Positions 1 to 10,533 of a stretch of 64,000 bases of DNA are shown in pieces (position 1 is the first letter of the stretch; the number at the start of each line of letters is the position of its first letter). The notes under the pieces were generated by a model that was not told the DNA's origin, did no database searches, and saw only the letters and a list, made by a program, of their open reading frames with translations. This DNA is from Micractinium sp. NFX-FRZ. Lineage: Eukaryota > Chlorophyta > Trebouxiophyceae > Chlorellales > Chlorellaceae. The stretch spans positions 1-64,000 of the forward strand of contig JAPTJF010000301.1 in assembly GCA_029339195.1 (NCBI GenBank), given 5' to 3'. The position numbers were made by a program, and so were the translations under genes.

Positions 1-319
1 CTCTGCACGGCGGCACCGTGCCGCCCAAAGCACAGCGCAGGCCAAATGCATAACCTCACGCACCCCTCCCGTGAGTTGCGTCAGTTCACGTTGCGCAGGT
101 GGATTCAGGAGTGGCAGCAGGCCTCCTCTTTGCGTCGCACTCCCAGTGTCGGCTGGAGCAGTCGCTGCGGTCGGCAAGCCTAGCTGCGGAGTCACAGGTG
201 ATAAGCAGACGGCGGGCGCCCCTGCCGCTGCTGACCCCCCCGACACTCCCTGAACAAGTCCCTCAACCCGCTCGCCGCTCTGGCCGCCTGCAGCGTGAAC
301 ACACCACCCCTGCCTGGCC
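1..319. other. left-edge region, upstream of the F-box gene
   Basis: No gene can be supported here. Short reading frames on the plus strand overlap each other and resemble no family. The stretch probably holds the promoter and 5' leader of the F-box gene that starts at 320. No TATA-like box was seen. Confidence 0.4.
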
Positions 320-3300
320 ATGCCTCTGGCGGATCTAATCAATGGCAGACTGCCGGAGGAGCTGCTGCTGCACGTCTTCTCCTTCCTGCCCTGCTTGACG
401 GCGCGGGTGTTGGACGGCGTGGTGATGCTGGGCACGCTCGGGGCGGTGGAGCGCGCTTGCTGCCGCTGGCGCTGCCTGGCCCTGGGGCTGGCGCGGCAGC
501 ACCCACTGGACATCTGGTGCCTAAAAAATGCATTCTGGGTCAACACCTTGAGCGCTGCAGACGCAGGGGAGCTCATTCACTGCCTCGAGGCGCGGAGGCC
601 TGCCGTTGTGGCAGTGCACCGGCCCTCAAGTGCAGTGACAGCGCTGCTGCTCGGCCTCCACCTGCCGGCTGTCCGCAGGTGAGCGAGTGCGTGCGTGTGT
701 GGGATGTGTCGACGAGCCACGCCTTCCTTGCAGTAGCTTCGCTCCACCTGGCGCCTGCTCCGAGCGCTCACAGCTTGCACCACGTATCTCCCTACCCCGC
801 CCCCCTCAGGCTGACGATAAAGGGGTGCGACAGGGGTGCTGCCCTGCTGCACTCCCTGCCCCACACCTTCCCAGCCTTGGAGGAGCTGCGCACACACTCT
901 GGCTTGGCTTTAGAGGCTCATGGAGAGGCTTACCCTGCGTCCCTCAGGTGGGCAAGCAAGTTGAGGGCGCGCCTGCAAGGGGGCCCGTCCGGATCAGTGC
1001 AGTTTTTGCGTGCCTCGCGTCTTGCCTGTCTGCACCTGTACTGCTGCCTGCGTGCCTGCCTTCCTAGTACCTGAACTGCTGCCTGCCTGGCTGCCTGCCT
1101 TCCTGTACTTGCACCGATGCCTGCTTTCCTGTACCTTTGCGGTGTGTGAGCTGAGCTGGCGTGGACAGTGCTGAACTGGTGCTGTCACCTCCTTACCCGC
1201 TGTGCTTCCCCTGGGTGGTCGGCTTCTTGCAGGCAGCTGCCTGGCCTGACATCCATAGACATCCGCGTGCCCGCCGTCACCGCTGACCTGGTGGCAGCGC
1301 TGCTGGCCCTGCCGCACCTGCAGAGCGTGCGCCTGGCACTGGAGGGGCCGCTGCCTCCTGGTGCAGCCACCTGGCAGCACCTGTGCCAGCTGGGCCCACG
1401 CCTGCGGTACATCTCCCTCAGGCTGGAAAGCCCGGGCGAGCAGGTGCCGCCTGAGCTCTTTGCGCTGCCTCCAACGATAGAGCTTGACATCAGTGTTAAG
1501 GAACCCGGTGAAGAGTTGGAGGGGCTGCAGCGGCTGCCCTCCCTACGGCGGCTCGACCTCTGCTCCCCGCGGATGACTTGCCGCCCGTGCCCAGCAGCTG
1601 CTGGGCCTGCTCCCACCTGACGGCGCTGTGCCTGGATCAGTTTTGTGTCGACATGCCAGCTGGCACGTCTGCCGCGCTGTCCACGCTGCGCCGCCTGGAG
1701 CTGAGCATTGTGGACCTCCCAGAAAGCGGCTTCCCAGCAGAGCTCTGCCTGCTGCCCCAGCTGACTGCTCTGACGCTGGATGAGGTGGCACTTGTTGACC
1801 CATGCCTGCCATCAGACCTGTCCAAGCTGAGGTGAGGGGTGGGGGGTTCTGGGTTTAGGGGTTTCCATCAAGGGCCCCTAAGCTAGTCTGAGCTAAGCTG
1901 AGAGAACAGCCGTGCATGCGTTGCTGGTGCTTCACTATGCGTCGTGCGTGACAAGCTGGGCATGCCGCCCCATCGCTATGCATTGCTGTCCTGTGCGCTG
2001 ACAGCTGTGCACCTGTTCATTCTCGGTTGTACCTGCCATGCTGCCCAGCGGGGAGTGCGCTATACCAGCCAGCCGACGACCGCCCAGCAATGCATGCACT
2101 GCTGCACCCCTGCTTTTTGCTTGCTGGGCTGCATGGCTTATCGTCAGTCCCCAAATCCTGACCTCACAGTTCCGACGCTTGGTCTTTTTTGTGCAGCAAC
2201 TTGAAGGAGCTGTCCATCATGTGTCCCTACAAGCCGCTAGAACCAACGGGCCTGCTAGCCCTGCGCTTGATGACGTCAGTCACCCACCTACAGTTTCACG
2301 GTGAGGCAGTGCTCATTGTGCTGCGACCCGTTGAGTGGAGTGAATGTGTTGGGCCGCATCAGGGGCGTTTGACAAGCCGCGTGCCTGGCAGCGCTCATGT
2401 CAGCAGTGTCCCGGCACTAACCAACAGCAACGGAGTGCATGCACCTGAGCTCCTGCCAGTCAGACGGCACATGACTGGGAGGCAGACCCTGCACGGCACA
2501 TGCACATGCCTGCGCCCCCGCTGCTCTAACAGCACAGCTGTGATCGATGAGTGTCGGCAATTTCACACATGCCTGCAGACCCTTCTGTGCGAGACCTCCC
2601 AGCGGTGCCCATGTACCCGGTGTCGCTGAAACAGCTCACTATCTCCGGGCCTGATCCAAGGATCGTGTGCTCCCTGCTGTCGCCAGCACTCTTTGCATCC
2701 CCCACCCTGCAACGCCTGAACCTTGCCGTGGGACCAGAGTGCGTCACGAAGTATGCGCACTGGCAGAGGCTAGCGGTGAGCTAGGGGCCCTTTACCTCCT
2801 GCCAGGCCACAGCATGGCAGGTCCTATGTGTGGAAACAGCGGCAGCAGCCTGCGCTCGGCCATGCATGCGTGTCCCTTCTCCCTGGAGTTGCTCGTACAA
2901 AGGTCAGCCTGCTTTCCTGTGCTCCCTGCAGGCGGCGCTCAGGGGGCACCCGTCCCTGCAGGTCAGTCCGCCCGGCAGCCTGCAGTTGTGCAAGCATGCC
3001 TCTGCATGCCGGCTGAGGGCAAGCGTGCTGGCAGCGCCACTTGTAGCGTGCGGTTCATGTCTACCCAAAAGGCACGTGCACACAAGGCCCATGCAGGCAA
3101 TTGACCCTGCAAATTGGGCGGGTGCAAATCAGGCGGCTGCCCACCTCAACACGCATCCTCAGCCTGCTGCTGCAGCGCTGCCCGCTTAACCCGGTGTTGA
3201 CCAACGGCCCACCGCTGCCGCCACTGCCGGCCGCCCCCTGCCTGCAGGACCTGTGTATCGCGTGGCACGACAAAGTGTTTGGTCTTGAAGAGGAGCGGCG

Positions 3301-3382
3301 GGTGTGGCAGCAGCTGCAGCAGAAGCTGGCAGCAGCAAGGGTGACAGCTGTGCTCCGCCACTGGGTGCGCGAGTTTGAGTGA
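320..3382 (+). CDS. F-box / leucine-rich repeat protein, multi-exon, with apparent frameshift
   Basis: Likely a substrate-recognition subunit of an SCF-type ubiquitin ligase. Residues about 11-24 (LPEELLLHVFSFLP) match the start of an F-box. Downstream exons carry leucine-rich segments such as LRRLDL, LRRLEL, LTALTL and LKELSI, spaced like LRRs. Proposed exons are 320-678, 810-947, 1233-1831, 2197-2300, 2579-2775, 2932-2961 and 3176-3382, all GT-AG. The last junctions are uncertain; the final exon may begin further upstream. Within exon 3 the frame carrying the first LRRs stops at 1618-1620. The frame carrying the next LRRs is shifted by one base, with no room for an intron, so one base appears lost between about 1550 and 1617. 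This is either a sequencing error or a genuine lesion. The family call is firm for the F-box and moderate for the repeat part. Confidence 0.6.
1043..1140. repeat. intronic pyrimidine-rich minisatellite
   Basis: Imperfect tandem units around tgcctgccttcctgtac lie in intron 2 of the F-box gene, before the exon starting at 1233. No coding sense. Confidence 0.6.
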
Positions 3383-4392
3383 GCCTCAGCCAAGCCGCTG
3401 CATGGCATGGGTTCGATCAGGGCGGCCTGCATGCCCCCTGACGCATCTTGGCAGCCGCTCTTGCACACATGTCAATACAGCCACGCCGTGGCACCCTCTC
3501 CACTCCAGTCGACACCACACAGAGCAGCGAGCGGGGGAGCTGAGCGGAGATGTAGGGTGGAGGGAGGCGGGGAACAGGCCTCGGAGGCAGAGCAGCAGGA
3601 GAGGCAGGCAGGCTGCATGAGTAGTGCATCATTCTGTCACAACAGCCAGCGCCTGCCGCTGTGCATGTGTCCGCTGGTCACTGATGCGCTCGTGCATCGG
3701 TGGTTCGCAATCAGTGGGGGTGGGGGTGTTGATGCTCATGTCGACTGTCGGCCGCCTGCCTGGTAGTACGCATGCCTTAAGGGGGGCAAGATTATGCGCA
3801 CAAGGGGCAGGGCAGCACTGCGGACAGAGACCCCGGAAGCGACTGCCCGGCAAGCCACCCACGGCAGGAGCAGAATGGAGCGGCGGTGTCACGCCTCGCC
3901 GCATGTTGGGCTGCTGCGGTGGGGAGCAGGGCGGCAGGCCAGCCCACACAGGAGGCAGCAATCAAGACGCGTCAAAAGAAGGCCGGCAGTGCGCTGCATG
4001 CCTTGGGCCTGGCATAATCCTCCTCACCCGTTTGCCACCCCGGCCATCCCCTGCCCGCCACCACCGCCGGCACCGCCACCCCAGCTGGGCGCCGCCAGCG
4101 CCCGCTGGCTGCGCACCGATCTGACGCGGCAGCTGCCCCGCAGCCAGGCAGGCACGCGGGCCCACACGGTGGGGGCCGCCAGCTGTGGGGCCAGCTGGCG
4201 GGCGAACGCGCCGTACGCTGCCCCGTCCCACTGCCTCAAAAGCCCGCCACTCCCGCCTTCCTGTCATTCTTCGCTCGCCAGCAGAACATCGCACCTACCT
4301 GCAACCGCTTGACCCCCAACACCCTCCCGCCCACCGCCACCGCCTGCCGCCGCCGCCGCTTGCCTGCCGCTTGCCCCTGCCACCCACCCACC
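3383..4392. other. intergenic, F-box gene to Cys-rich secreted gene
   Basis: No convincing gene. The stretch holds one copy of a dispersed element (3470-3538), then unremarkable GC-rich sequence. It ends in a C-rich leader directly before the ATG at 4393. Reading frames here are low in complexity and overlap on both strands. Confidence 0.5.
3470..3538 (+). repeat. dispersed element, copy A
   Basis: This stretch matches 5641-5725 closely, with a few substitutions and short indels. Both copies contain cttgcacac, a perfect palindrome ccacgccgtgg (here 3481-3491) and ccacacagagcag. Copy A begins 88 bases after the F-box stop codon. It could be a short non-autonomous mobile element or a shared 3'-end signal. 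Confidence 0.75.
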
Positions 4393-5397
4393 ATGTCCAA
4401 GCTGCTGCTGCTCCTGCTGGCCACGGCCCTCACAGCCGTGGCCGCCAAGGGCTGTGGCGTTGACAACTACCACTGTGTCAGCTCCTCTGCCTTCTGCCTG
4501 GGAGGCCACGTCATGGAGTGTGCCGCTGGTGAGCACCGCCGCCGCATGCTGGCAGTTAGGGTGCCGCCTGGCAGCCATGTGCCAACAGCCTGGCCTGGAT
4601 TGCCAGGCTGGAGCACCTGCTTGCTGGTGGGAGCATTATGCGCCCTCCACCCTGCCCCCCACCCCGCCTCACACCCTCCTCCCTCGCACCTGGCCCCACG
4701 CTTGCCTGCAGGCACCCACTGCGTCACCCAGCCCAACGACAAGACCTCCCCCTGCGTCAGCGGCCCCACCCCCTCCCCCTCCCCCGCCCCCGCCCCTACG
4801 CCTGAGCCTGGCCACGTGCAAGCCTGCACCGGGAATGAGACCATCCCCAGCTACAAGATCGTGGGCAGCACGTTCAAAGACGTTGTCAAGGTGAGCACAT
4901 GAACACACTGGCTGCCGGCCGCCTGCCTGCCTGCCCGCCCAGCCTTCACGCCCCGCCAGCTGGCCGCTGCCACCGCATGCTGCTGGCCCACCACCCCCAA
5001 GCGCGGTGAGACAGCGCCCCCCAGCCTCAGCTGATCACTCACGTTGACGCACGCCTCCCCTCCGCCCTCCCCACCACCACAGGGCAACTTTGTGGATGAG
5101 GCATACCAGATGGCCCAGAGCTACGTGGTGGCGCAGCTGGCACAGGAGGGCACCCCCGGCAAGGGCTGCCGCAAGGTCGGCGTCCCCACCCCCATCCATG
5201 CCTGCTACACCTCCGTGCGCCCCGGCAGCCGCAAGGGCAAGCAGCAGCTTGGGCAGTACGGCTTCCAGTTTGAGGTGCAGTACTTCTGCCCCGGTGGCGA
5301 GCTGAAGACCCTGGGATGCGAGGTTGTCACCCTCAACACCCGTGCGCACACCTGGGTGCACGACCCCGAGTGGCAGTGCACCCCCCTGCTGCTGTGA
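4393..5397 (+). CDS. secreted Cys-rich protein with chitin-binding-like N-terminal segment
   Basis: Three exons (4393-4528, 4712-4890, 5083-5397; GT-AG) encode about 209 residues. Residues 1-18 (MSKLLLLLLATALTAVAA) are a clear signal peptide, so the product should enter the secretory pathway. A Cys-rich module follows (CVSSSAFCLGGHVMEC, then GTHC), whose spacing recalls family 19 carbohydrate-binding modules; this match is by eye. A Pro/Ser linker (PTPSPSPAPAPTPEP) then leads to a second domain of about 140 residues with paired cysteines, which I do not recognise. This layout of binding module, linker and second domain is common in cell-wall proteins. The ATG at 4393 is the first one giving the signal peptide. 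Its 3' flank carries the same dispersed element as the F-box gene. Confidence 0.75.
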
Positions 5398-5807
5398 GCA
5401 CGGCGCTAAGCATGAGTCGGCTGCGCCCGCTCGCCTCCCCTCACCTTCCCTGCCTTGATTGCTTCTGATACACGGATGGAAGAATGCTTCCTATCTTTGC
5501 TCCTCACCGCACTGCCCCTCCCTCCTCGCACCCACCCATCACTCGGTCATCAGCTCACCCTCACCCGCTCCTGTCACACCCTCATACTCTGCCATTGCTC
5601 CTATTCCTGATCACTCTGATAACTCTGTATGATAGCTGCACTTGCACACGTGTCGATACAGGCCACGCCGTGGCACTCTCTCCACTCCAACTGCCACCAC
5701 ACAGAGCAGCAGAGCAGAGCGGGGAAGCGTTGCGGGGAGGCGGCAATGTGGTGGGATGGAAAACATAGGATGCAGATCACTCACAGCTGATTCGTGATGC
5801 ATCAATT
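5398..5807. other. convergent intergenic region
   Basis: This lies between the plus-strand Cys-rich secreted gene and the minus-strand Cys-rich membrane gene, tail to tail. It contains copy B of the dispersed element (5641-5725) and a pyrimidine-rich stretch at about 5500-5610. No gene seen. Confidence 0.5.
5641..5725 (+). repeat. dispersed element, copy B
   Basis: Second copy of the element at 3470-3538. The palindrome ccacgccgtgg is at 5663-5673. It starts 244 bases after the stop of the preceding plus-strand gene, so both copies lie downstream of a plus-strand gene in the same orientation. Confidence 0.75.
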
Positions 5808-6747
5808 TCAAGTGGTCAAAGACCGCATCCTCCCCAGCACGACCAGCGAGCGCCTGGAGTGGTGCGCGTGAAACAACTGCACCTCAGGCCGCCGCAGCAG
5901 GTCTGCCGCATCCCAGTGCTCCCGCTCCGCCGAGGAGGCTGCCCCTGGCACCAGCAGGCTCACGCTGCCCTTGAGGTCGCACTCCCCCTCCTGCTCCTGC
6001 TGCTGGCTGAGCCGGCAGTCTTCTGCAAGCTCCCCCTCCTGCTCCCAGTCCCCAGCTTCTAGCGCAGGGGTCCACGGCGTGACGCGGAAGCTTCCGCGCG
6101 GCCAGCAGCTGGCGCCGCCACAGCAGTCGCAGCAGTCGCAGCAGGTGCCGTTCTGGCACTCGGCCACGCAGCTGCACACACATCCGGTGATGCATCTGGC
6201 GAACATGAGGCCGAATACCAGGCCGGAGCTGGCCACTCCCCACCAGAAGTAGCCGACCTGTAGCGGGCAGGGGAGGGAGGAGGGTGGGTGGTGTGTTTGG
6301 AAGTATACGCCGCAAGTGTCTGCCTGGCAGCACGCTGTGCGCCCCGCCAATAGCACAGCGTGCAACAAATTGCAATGAGCGAATGAAATCAGTCTTTTTG
6401 TTTTCGACACCAGCATCAGCGACTCCGCAGCTCACCAGGACTCGGCGGACGCCAGCGGTGAGCTGCTGCCTGCGGGTGAGCTGGATGCCGTTGACGCTGC
6501 CGCGCATAGTGCTGCCGTGACGCCCAATGCTTTGCGTCTTCAAAGTCTGAGCTGAGGTGCCAAGACCGGAATGGCTCTTGTGCGGCGTGGCTTCGTTTGC
6601 GGCAGTGGTGCGCGCCAGGAGCCGGCTTGAGGGCGGCTGCAGCAGCGCCGCCGGCGCCTCCCCGGCGCCCGCGGCACCCAGCAGACTGAGGACCAGCAGT
6701 GCTGCGCACATAGCAGTGCAACCTTCTGTCGGTGCGCCGCGGCCCAT
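5808..6747 (-). CDS. Cys-rich membrane protein with signal peptide, unknown family
   Basis: Two exons on the minus strand (6747-6436 and 6257-5808, GT-AG, phase 0) encode about 253 residues. The N-terminus has a hydrophobic core (CAALLVLSLLGAAGAG) typical of a signal peptide. Exon 2 opens with a hydrophobic stretch (WWGVASSGLVFGLMFA) and then a very Cys-rich run (CITGCVCSCVAEC, then CCDCCDCCGG). Together these suggest a single-pass membrane protein with a Cys-cluster next to the membrane, which could be palmitoylated or bind metal; that role is inference. The C-terminal 90 residues are acidic and polar. I do not recognise the family. It diverges from the FAS1-Kazal gene with 369 bases between the start codons, so the two may share a promoter region. 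Confidence 0.65.
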
Positions 6748-7116
6748 GCTTGCTTGTTGAGGGAGCTGTGGGTCCGCCAGAGCTGTGGCAGCCGGCGACA
6801 GGTGGCGCACAGACCCGCTCCGGGATAGGGATGCCGATCCTTTATGGTTTCGCACGCTCAATTCAGCTCATTGAGGTGGATCAGCGAGGTTTGGAGCTGC
6901 GAAAACGGGCGCCGTGCTGCGGACCTGCTGCGGGACGCGGCTCGGGGTTGTTGAGCGGCTCTCGCACCGCTACATCGCTTTCACGTAGCGGCAGAGCACG
7001 ATCAAACAGACCCGAGCCCTCCGCGTTTTAACGCCTGCGCAACGCGTCCCGCTTGTACTCGCCCCCTGCTGTTACCAGGCCCCCCGCTGGACAGATACTC
7101 CTCGCCTGCCGCTCCA

Positions 7117-9817
7117 ATGGGTCGCCCCCCGTATCCAGCCGTGTGGGGCTGCCTGGCGCTGCTGCTGGCGACCGCCGCCGGCGCGCAGGCGGCGCCCGCA
7201 GTGACTTCAGGCTCCGCAGGAACTGCAACTGCTGCCGCGGTGCTGCTGCCCACTGCCGGCTCTGCGTGCCCACCACTTCTGAGCTTGGTGGAGCAGCTGC
7301 CAGAGAGCTCCATCTTTGCAGAGATCCTCGTCGCACTCGGCGCCTCAGGTGTTTTGGTACAGCTGGTTGGCAGGCGGCCCGGGGTGGGCCAGTGGTTGGG
7401 TGCAGTCAGTAGCAGCTACCAGCGACCCTGCGCTCCCCAGCCGTGCTCGCAAATGTCGTAAGTGCCCGTCCTGTGAATGGCCGGCCTCCCTCCCAAAGTT
7501 CTTCCCACCCTGCCCAACTCCCACCCACCAAACGGCCAGCTACCACCCCTCCCCCCGCAGATGTAGCGCCATCAGACGTGGTGCCGTCAACAACGCAGCC
7601 CACTGCGCGCCGCCTGCCAGGTCGACGCATGCTGGCGTCTGGCGCCTGCATGGCCCTGTACCGCCCCGTGTGCGGCAAGGACGGCAAGACGTACTCCAAC
7701 GACTGCGTGGCTGCCAGCGAGGGCGCCCAGGTGGCATGCAAGGGGGAGTGCCCGTGCAACAAGCCCTGCCCGGCCATCTACGCGCCCGTGTGCGGCGTCG
7801 GTGAGAGGGCGGGTGCAGTTTGTGGCAGGGCAGTCACGAGGATTCGTTCAGCTCGAACGGGCAAGTGATTCTGGAGGCGCGCCGCCTCACCGCCATGCTG
7901 GCAGCCACCTTGCCCCATTCCGCAACCATGCACTCCCCCAACCCTCCCCCCTTATGCCTTCCAGATGGCGTCACTTATGACAACGAGTGCACCGCAAGCG
8001 CCAATGAGACAACGGCGGCCTGCAGCGGCCCCTGCCCCTGCGAGGGCGCCGGCACCGCATGCCCCGAGATCTACCGGCCTGTCTGCGGCGTCGGTGAGCG
8101 CCCGCTGCCGCCCTGCAGAGCACTGCTGCGCAGAGGGTGGCAGCACAGGGGGGCAGGCTGCACTGAGACCCAAGCTCAGTATGCAAGCCGGTGGCAGAGC
8201 CACCAGCAAGCAGTTCACCTGTGCCATTCATGGACTCGCCTCTGCTACTCGCTTCTGAGCCCATGCTAAATCCATCATTCTGAGACACCCTCCATCTGTC
8301 TCCGCACCTCCTCTTTGCAGACTTCTTCACTTACGAGAACGAGTGCAAGGCGGGCGCGACACCCGTCGCCTGCAAGGGCCCCTGCCCCTGCAACGGCACC
8401 GAGGTGCCCCCTGCTGACGGCGGGGATGACCAGGTGCCGGTCACGGGGGGCGACGCTGCCGTGTGCCTGGACATCGCAGACCCAGTGTGCGGCGTGGGTG
8501 AGTGGGGGCCCGATGTGTGGGCGAGGTGCAGCGCACACCAAGCAGCACGGTTTGACGCTCAGGTGCACAGGGGCCAGGGTGCAGCATGCCCTGCAGTAGG
8601 CCCACCACCTCGAAGGCTGCCTGTGCTGCCCTGCTGCAACCAGAAGCTGGCTCGCGTGCCGGACCCTCGTGCAACAGCGCCCGTTCAATGGAGGGGTTCT
8701 GGCATCCATGCCTTGCCGCGCTGGAGCCAGGCCGCCTCACCCCTGTGCACTGCTGCATGCTGAGCTGGCGCATCCACCTCCCGCCTGCCTGCCGCGCAGA
8801 CGGCAAGAACTACACCAGCGCTTGCTTTGCCTCCAAGGACGGCGTGGCACCGCAATGCAAGGGCGCCTGCCCCTGCCCAGGTGCGACGCCAGGCCACCCA
8901 CCTCTGCTCTTAGCTGCTGGGCCACTGTTGACAGCCTCAACCTCTCTCCGTGTCAGCTGGCGCGTGCCATGTAGACTGGCGCATGTGTGCACACAAGCGT
9001 CAGTGGGTGCTGGCAGCCTTGTGAGCCTCGTGTCTGCCTGCCTGCCTGCCCGCCTCCATCCCCTGCCTTGCCCACCTGCCCGCCTGCTCACCTGCCCGCT
9101 CCACCTGCCCCACACGTCCTGCATGCAGACCTGATTGAGGCGCTCCAGTCTGGCGGCGGCATGCTGCTGGTGCCCACTGACGACTCACTGCTGGAGTATT
9201 TCAACGCCACCGCCACCGGCGACCTGAATGCCACCGGCGACTGGATGTCAGACACCTCGCTGCTGCGGGAGCTGCTGGCGCGCCACGTCATGCTGACGCA
9301 GAACCAGCGGGTGAGGCGGGGGAGGGTGCGGGGCAGGGGCCAGGGGGAAATGGGGCCAGGGGACCTCGAGGGACGGGTGAAAAATCACGTGTATGTGTGT
9401 GCTGTTTTATGAGGTTTGTGGGGCAGCCTGCGCATTCTTGCCTGCCATGCCGGGCTGCCATTGGTGTGGAGTGTGGATCCCTGGCCTGGGGTCGGTCACA
9501 TGCAGCTCTCATCTTGCCCCACCCGGCATTCTTCCCTCCCTGCTGAACCCGCCCTCCCTGCTGCCCCGGCCCCAACCCCACTCCCTCCCACCCTGCAGCG
9601 CAAGCGCCAGCCGGTGCCCAGCCTGGCGGGCACGGCGGCGGTGACCGAGGCGGCGCAGGCCGTGCGCCTCTTTTCATCCAACCCCACCGAGCCTGCACGG
9701 GTGGTACCCTCTGGCAAGGGGCAGGCCGAGGTGGAGGTGCTGGATGTCGTGAATGGCTGCCGCCTCGTGGTGCAGCTGATCGAGGCCCCACTGGAGGCGC
9801 CGCAGCACAGGCCCTGA
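7117..9817 (+). CDS. secreted FAS1-domain protein interrupted by four Kazal domains
   Basis: Seven exons: 7117-7348, 7561-7800, 7965-8093, 8321-8497, 8800-8880, 9129-9310, 9599-9817. A signal peptide (CLALLLATAAGAQAAP) starts the protein. Exon 1 ends in the first helix of a fasciclin (FAS1) fold (SIFAEILVALGASG). Exons 2-5 encode four Kazal-type inhibitor domains, each with PVCG, a TY.N.C-type core and a CKG.CPC end. Exon 6 then resumes the FAS1 fold (LIEALQSGGGMLLVPTDDS) and exon 7 ends it (VLDVVNGCRLVVQL). The first five introns are phase 1. Introns 2-4 cut each Kazal domain at the same place, after VCG(V). Kazal domains inhibit serine proteases and FAS1 domains mediate adhesion, so an extracellular or wall-bound protease inhibitor is plausible. 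Possible N-glycosylation sites (NAT) are present. The chimeric layout is described under findings. Confidence 0.85.
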
Positions 9818-10533
9818 GAGCGGCGTGTGCTCGCCTGAGAGCGCAGTAGCAAGAGCCCACTCAATAGGATGAGCCAGGCAGACAGTGCCCTGGCAAGGCA
9901 CAGCCCTTTTGCGAGCCCCCCCCACATCCCTTCCTCTTATTGTTGATTCATGATCCCCCACGCCACCGATCCCTCGCTATTTGTTGCATCCATTCACTCC
10001 TCTTACTCTCTGCGCGGCATGCATTCCTTTCTATGCCTGCCCCAGCTGCAAAACGCTTGATACACAAGTGCATGCATGCGCCGCCCCACAGGGGTGCGCT
10101 CAAACAAAATGAAGGAATGCTACCACCAAAATGCCCACACGCTGCATGAAGCGGTGAAACATATGTACACGCAACCATAGCATGGGGGACAAGGGTGCGC
10201 AGGCAGGGCGCGCAAAAGCGTTGCACACTCTCAACGGCAAAAGTTCGTAGATGGCGGGGCGAGACATGGGCGGACAGGCGCTCCTGCCGGCATCCAACGG
10301 TCCACCCAGCCAGCAGCCATGCCTTCCGCCTCAAACCTCAGGGCAAGGGGCCCTCATTGCTGAAGCCTGGCCACTACCCGCCACGCTGGAGAGCCGCGCT
10401 TCAGTCATCCCAAAGGGTCCTGTGGCCCGGGCTGCCCCTGCTGCTGTAGCTGACCTGCCAAGTCGGGGGAATGATTCAATCTAGACAGCGGTGGCAGGCC
10501 GCTGGGCTACCCAGAGAAGGGCACTGGCCCTGG
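9818..10533. other. convergent intergenic region
   Basis: This is the tail-to-tail region between the FAS1-Kazal gene and the minus-strand Cys-rich secreted gene. It is slightly AT-richer around 9920-10200 than its surroundings, as expected for 3' untranslated sequence. No gene, RNA or repeat seen. Confidence 0.5.
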
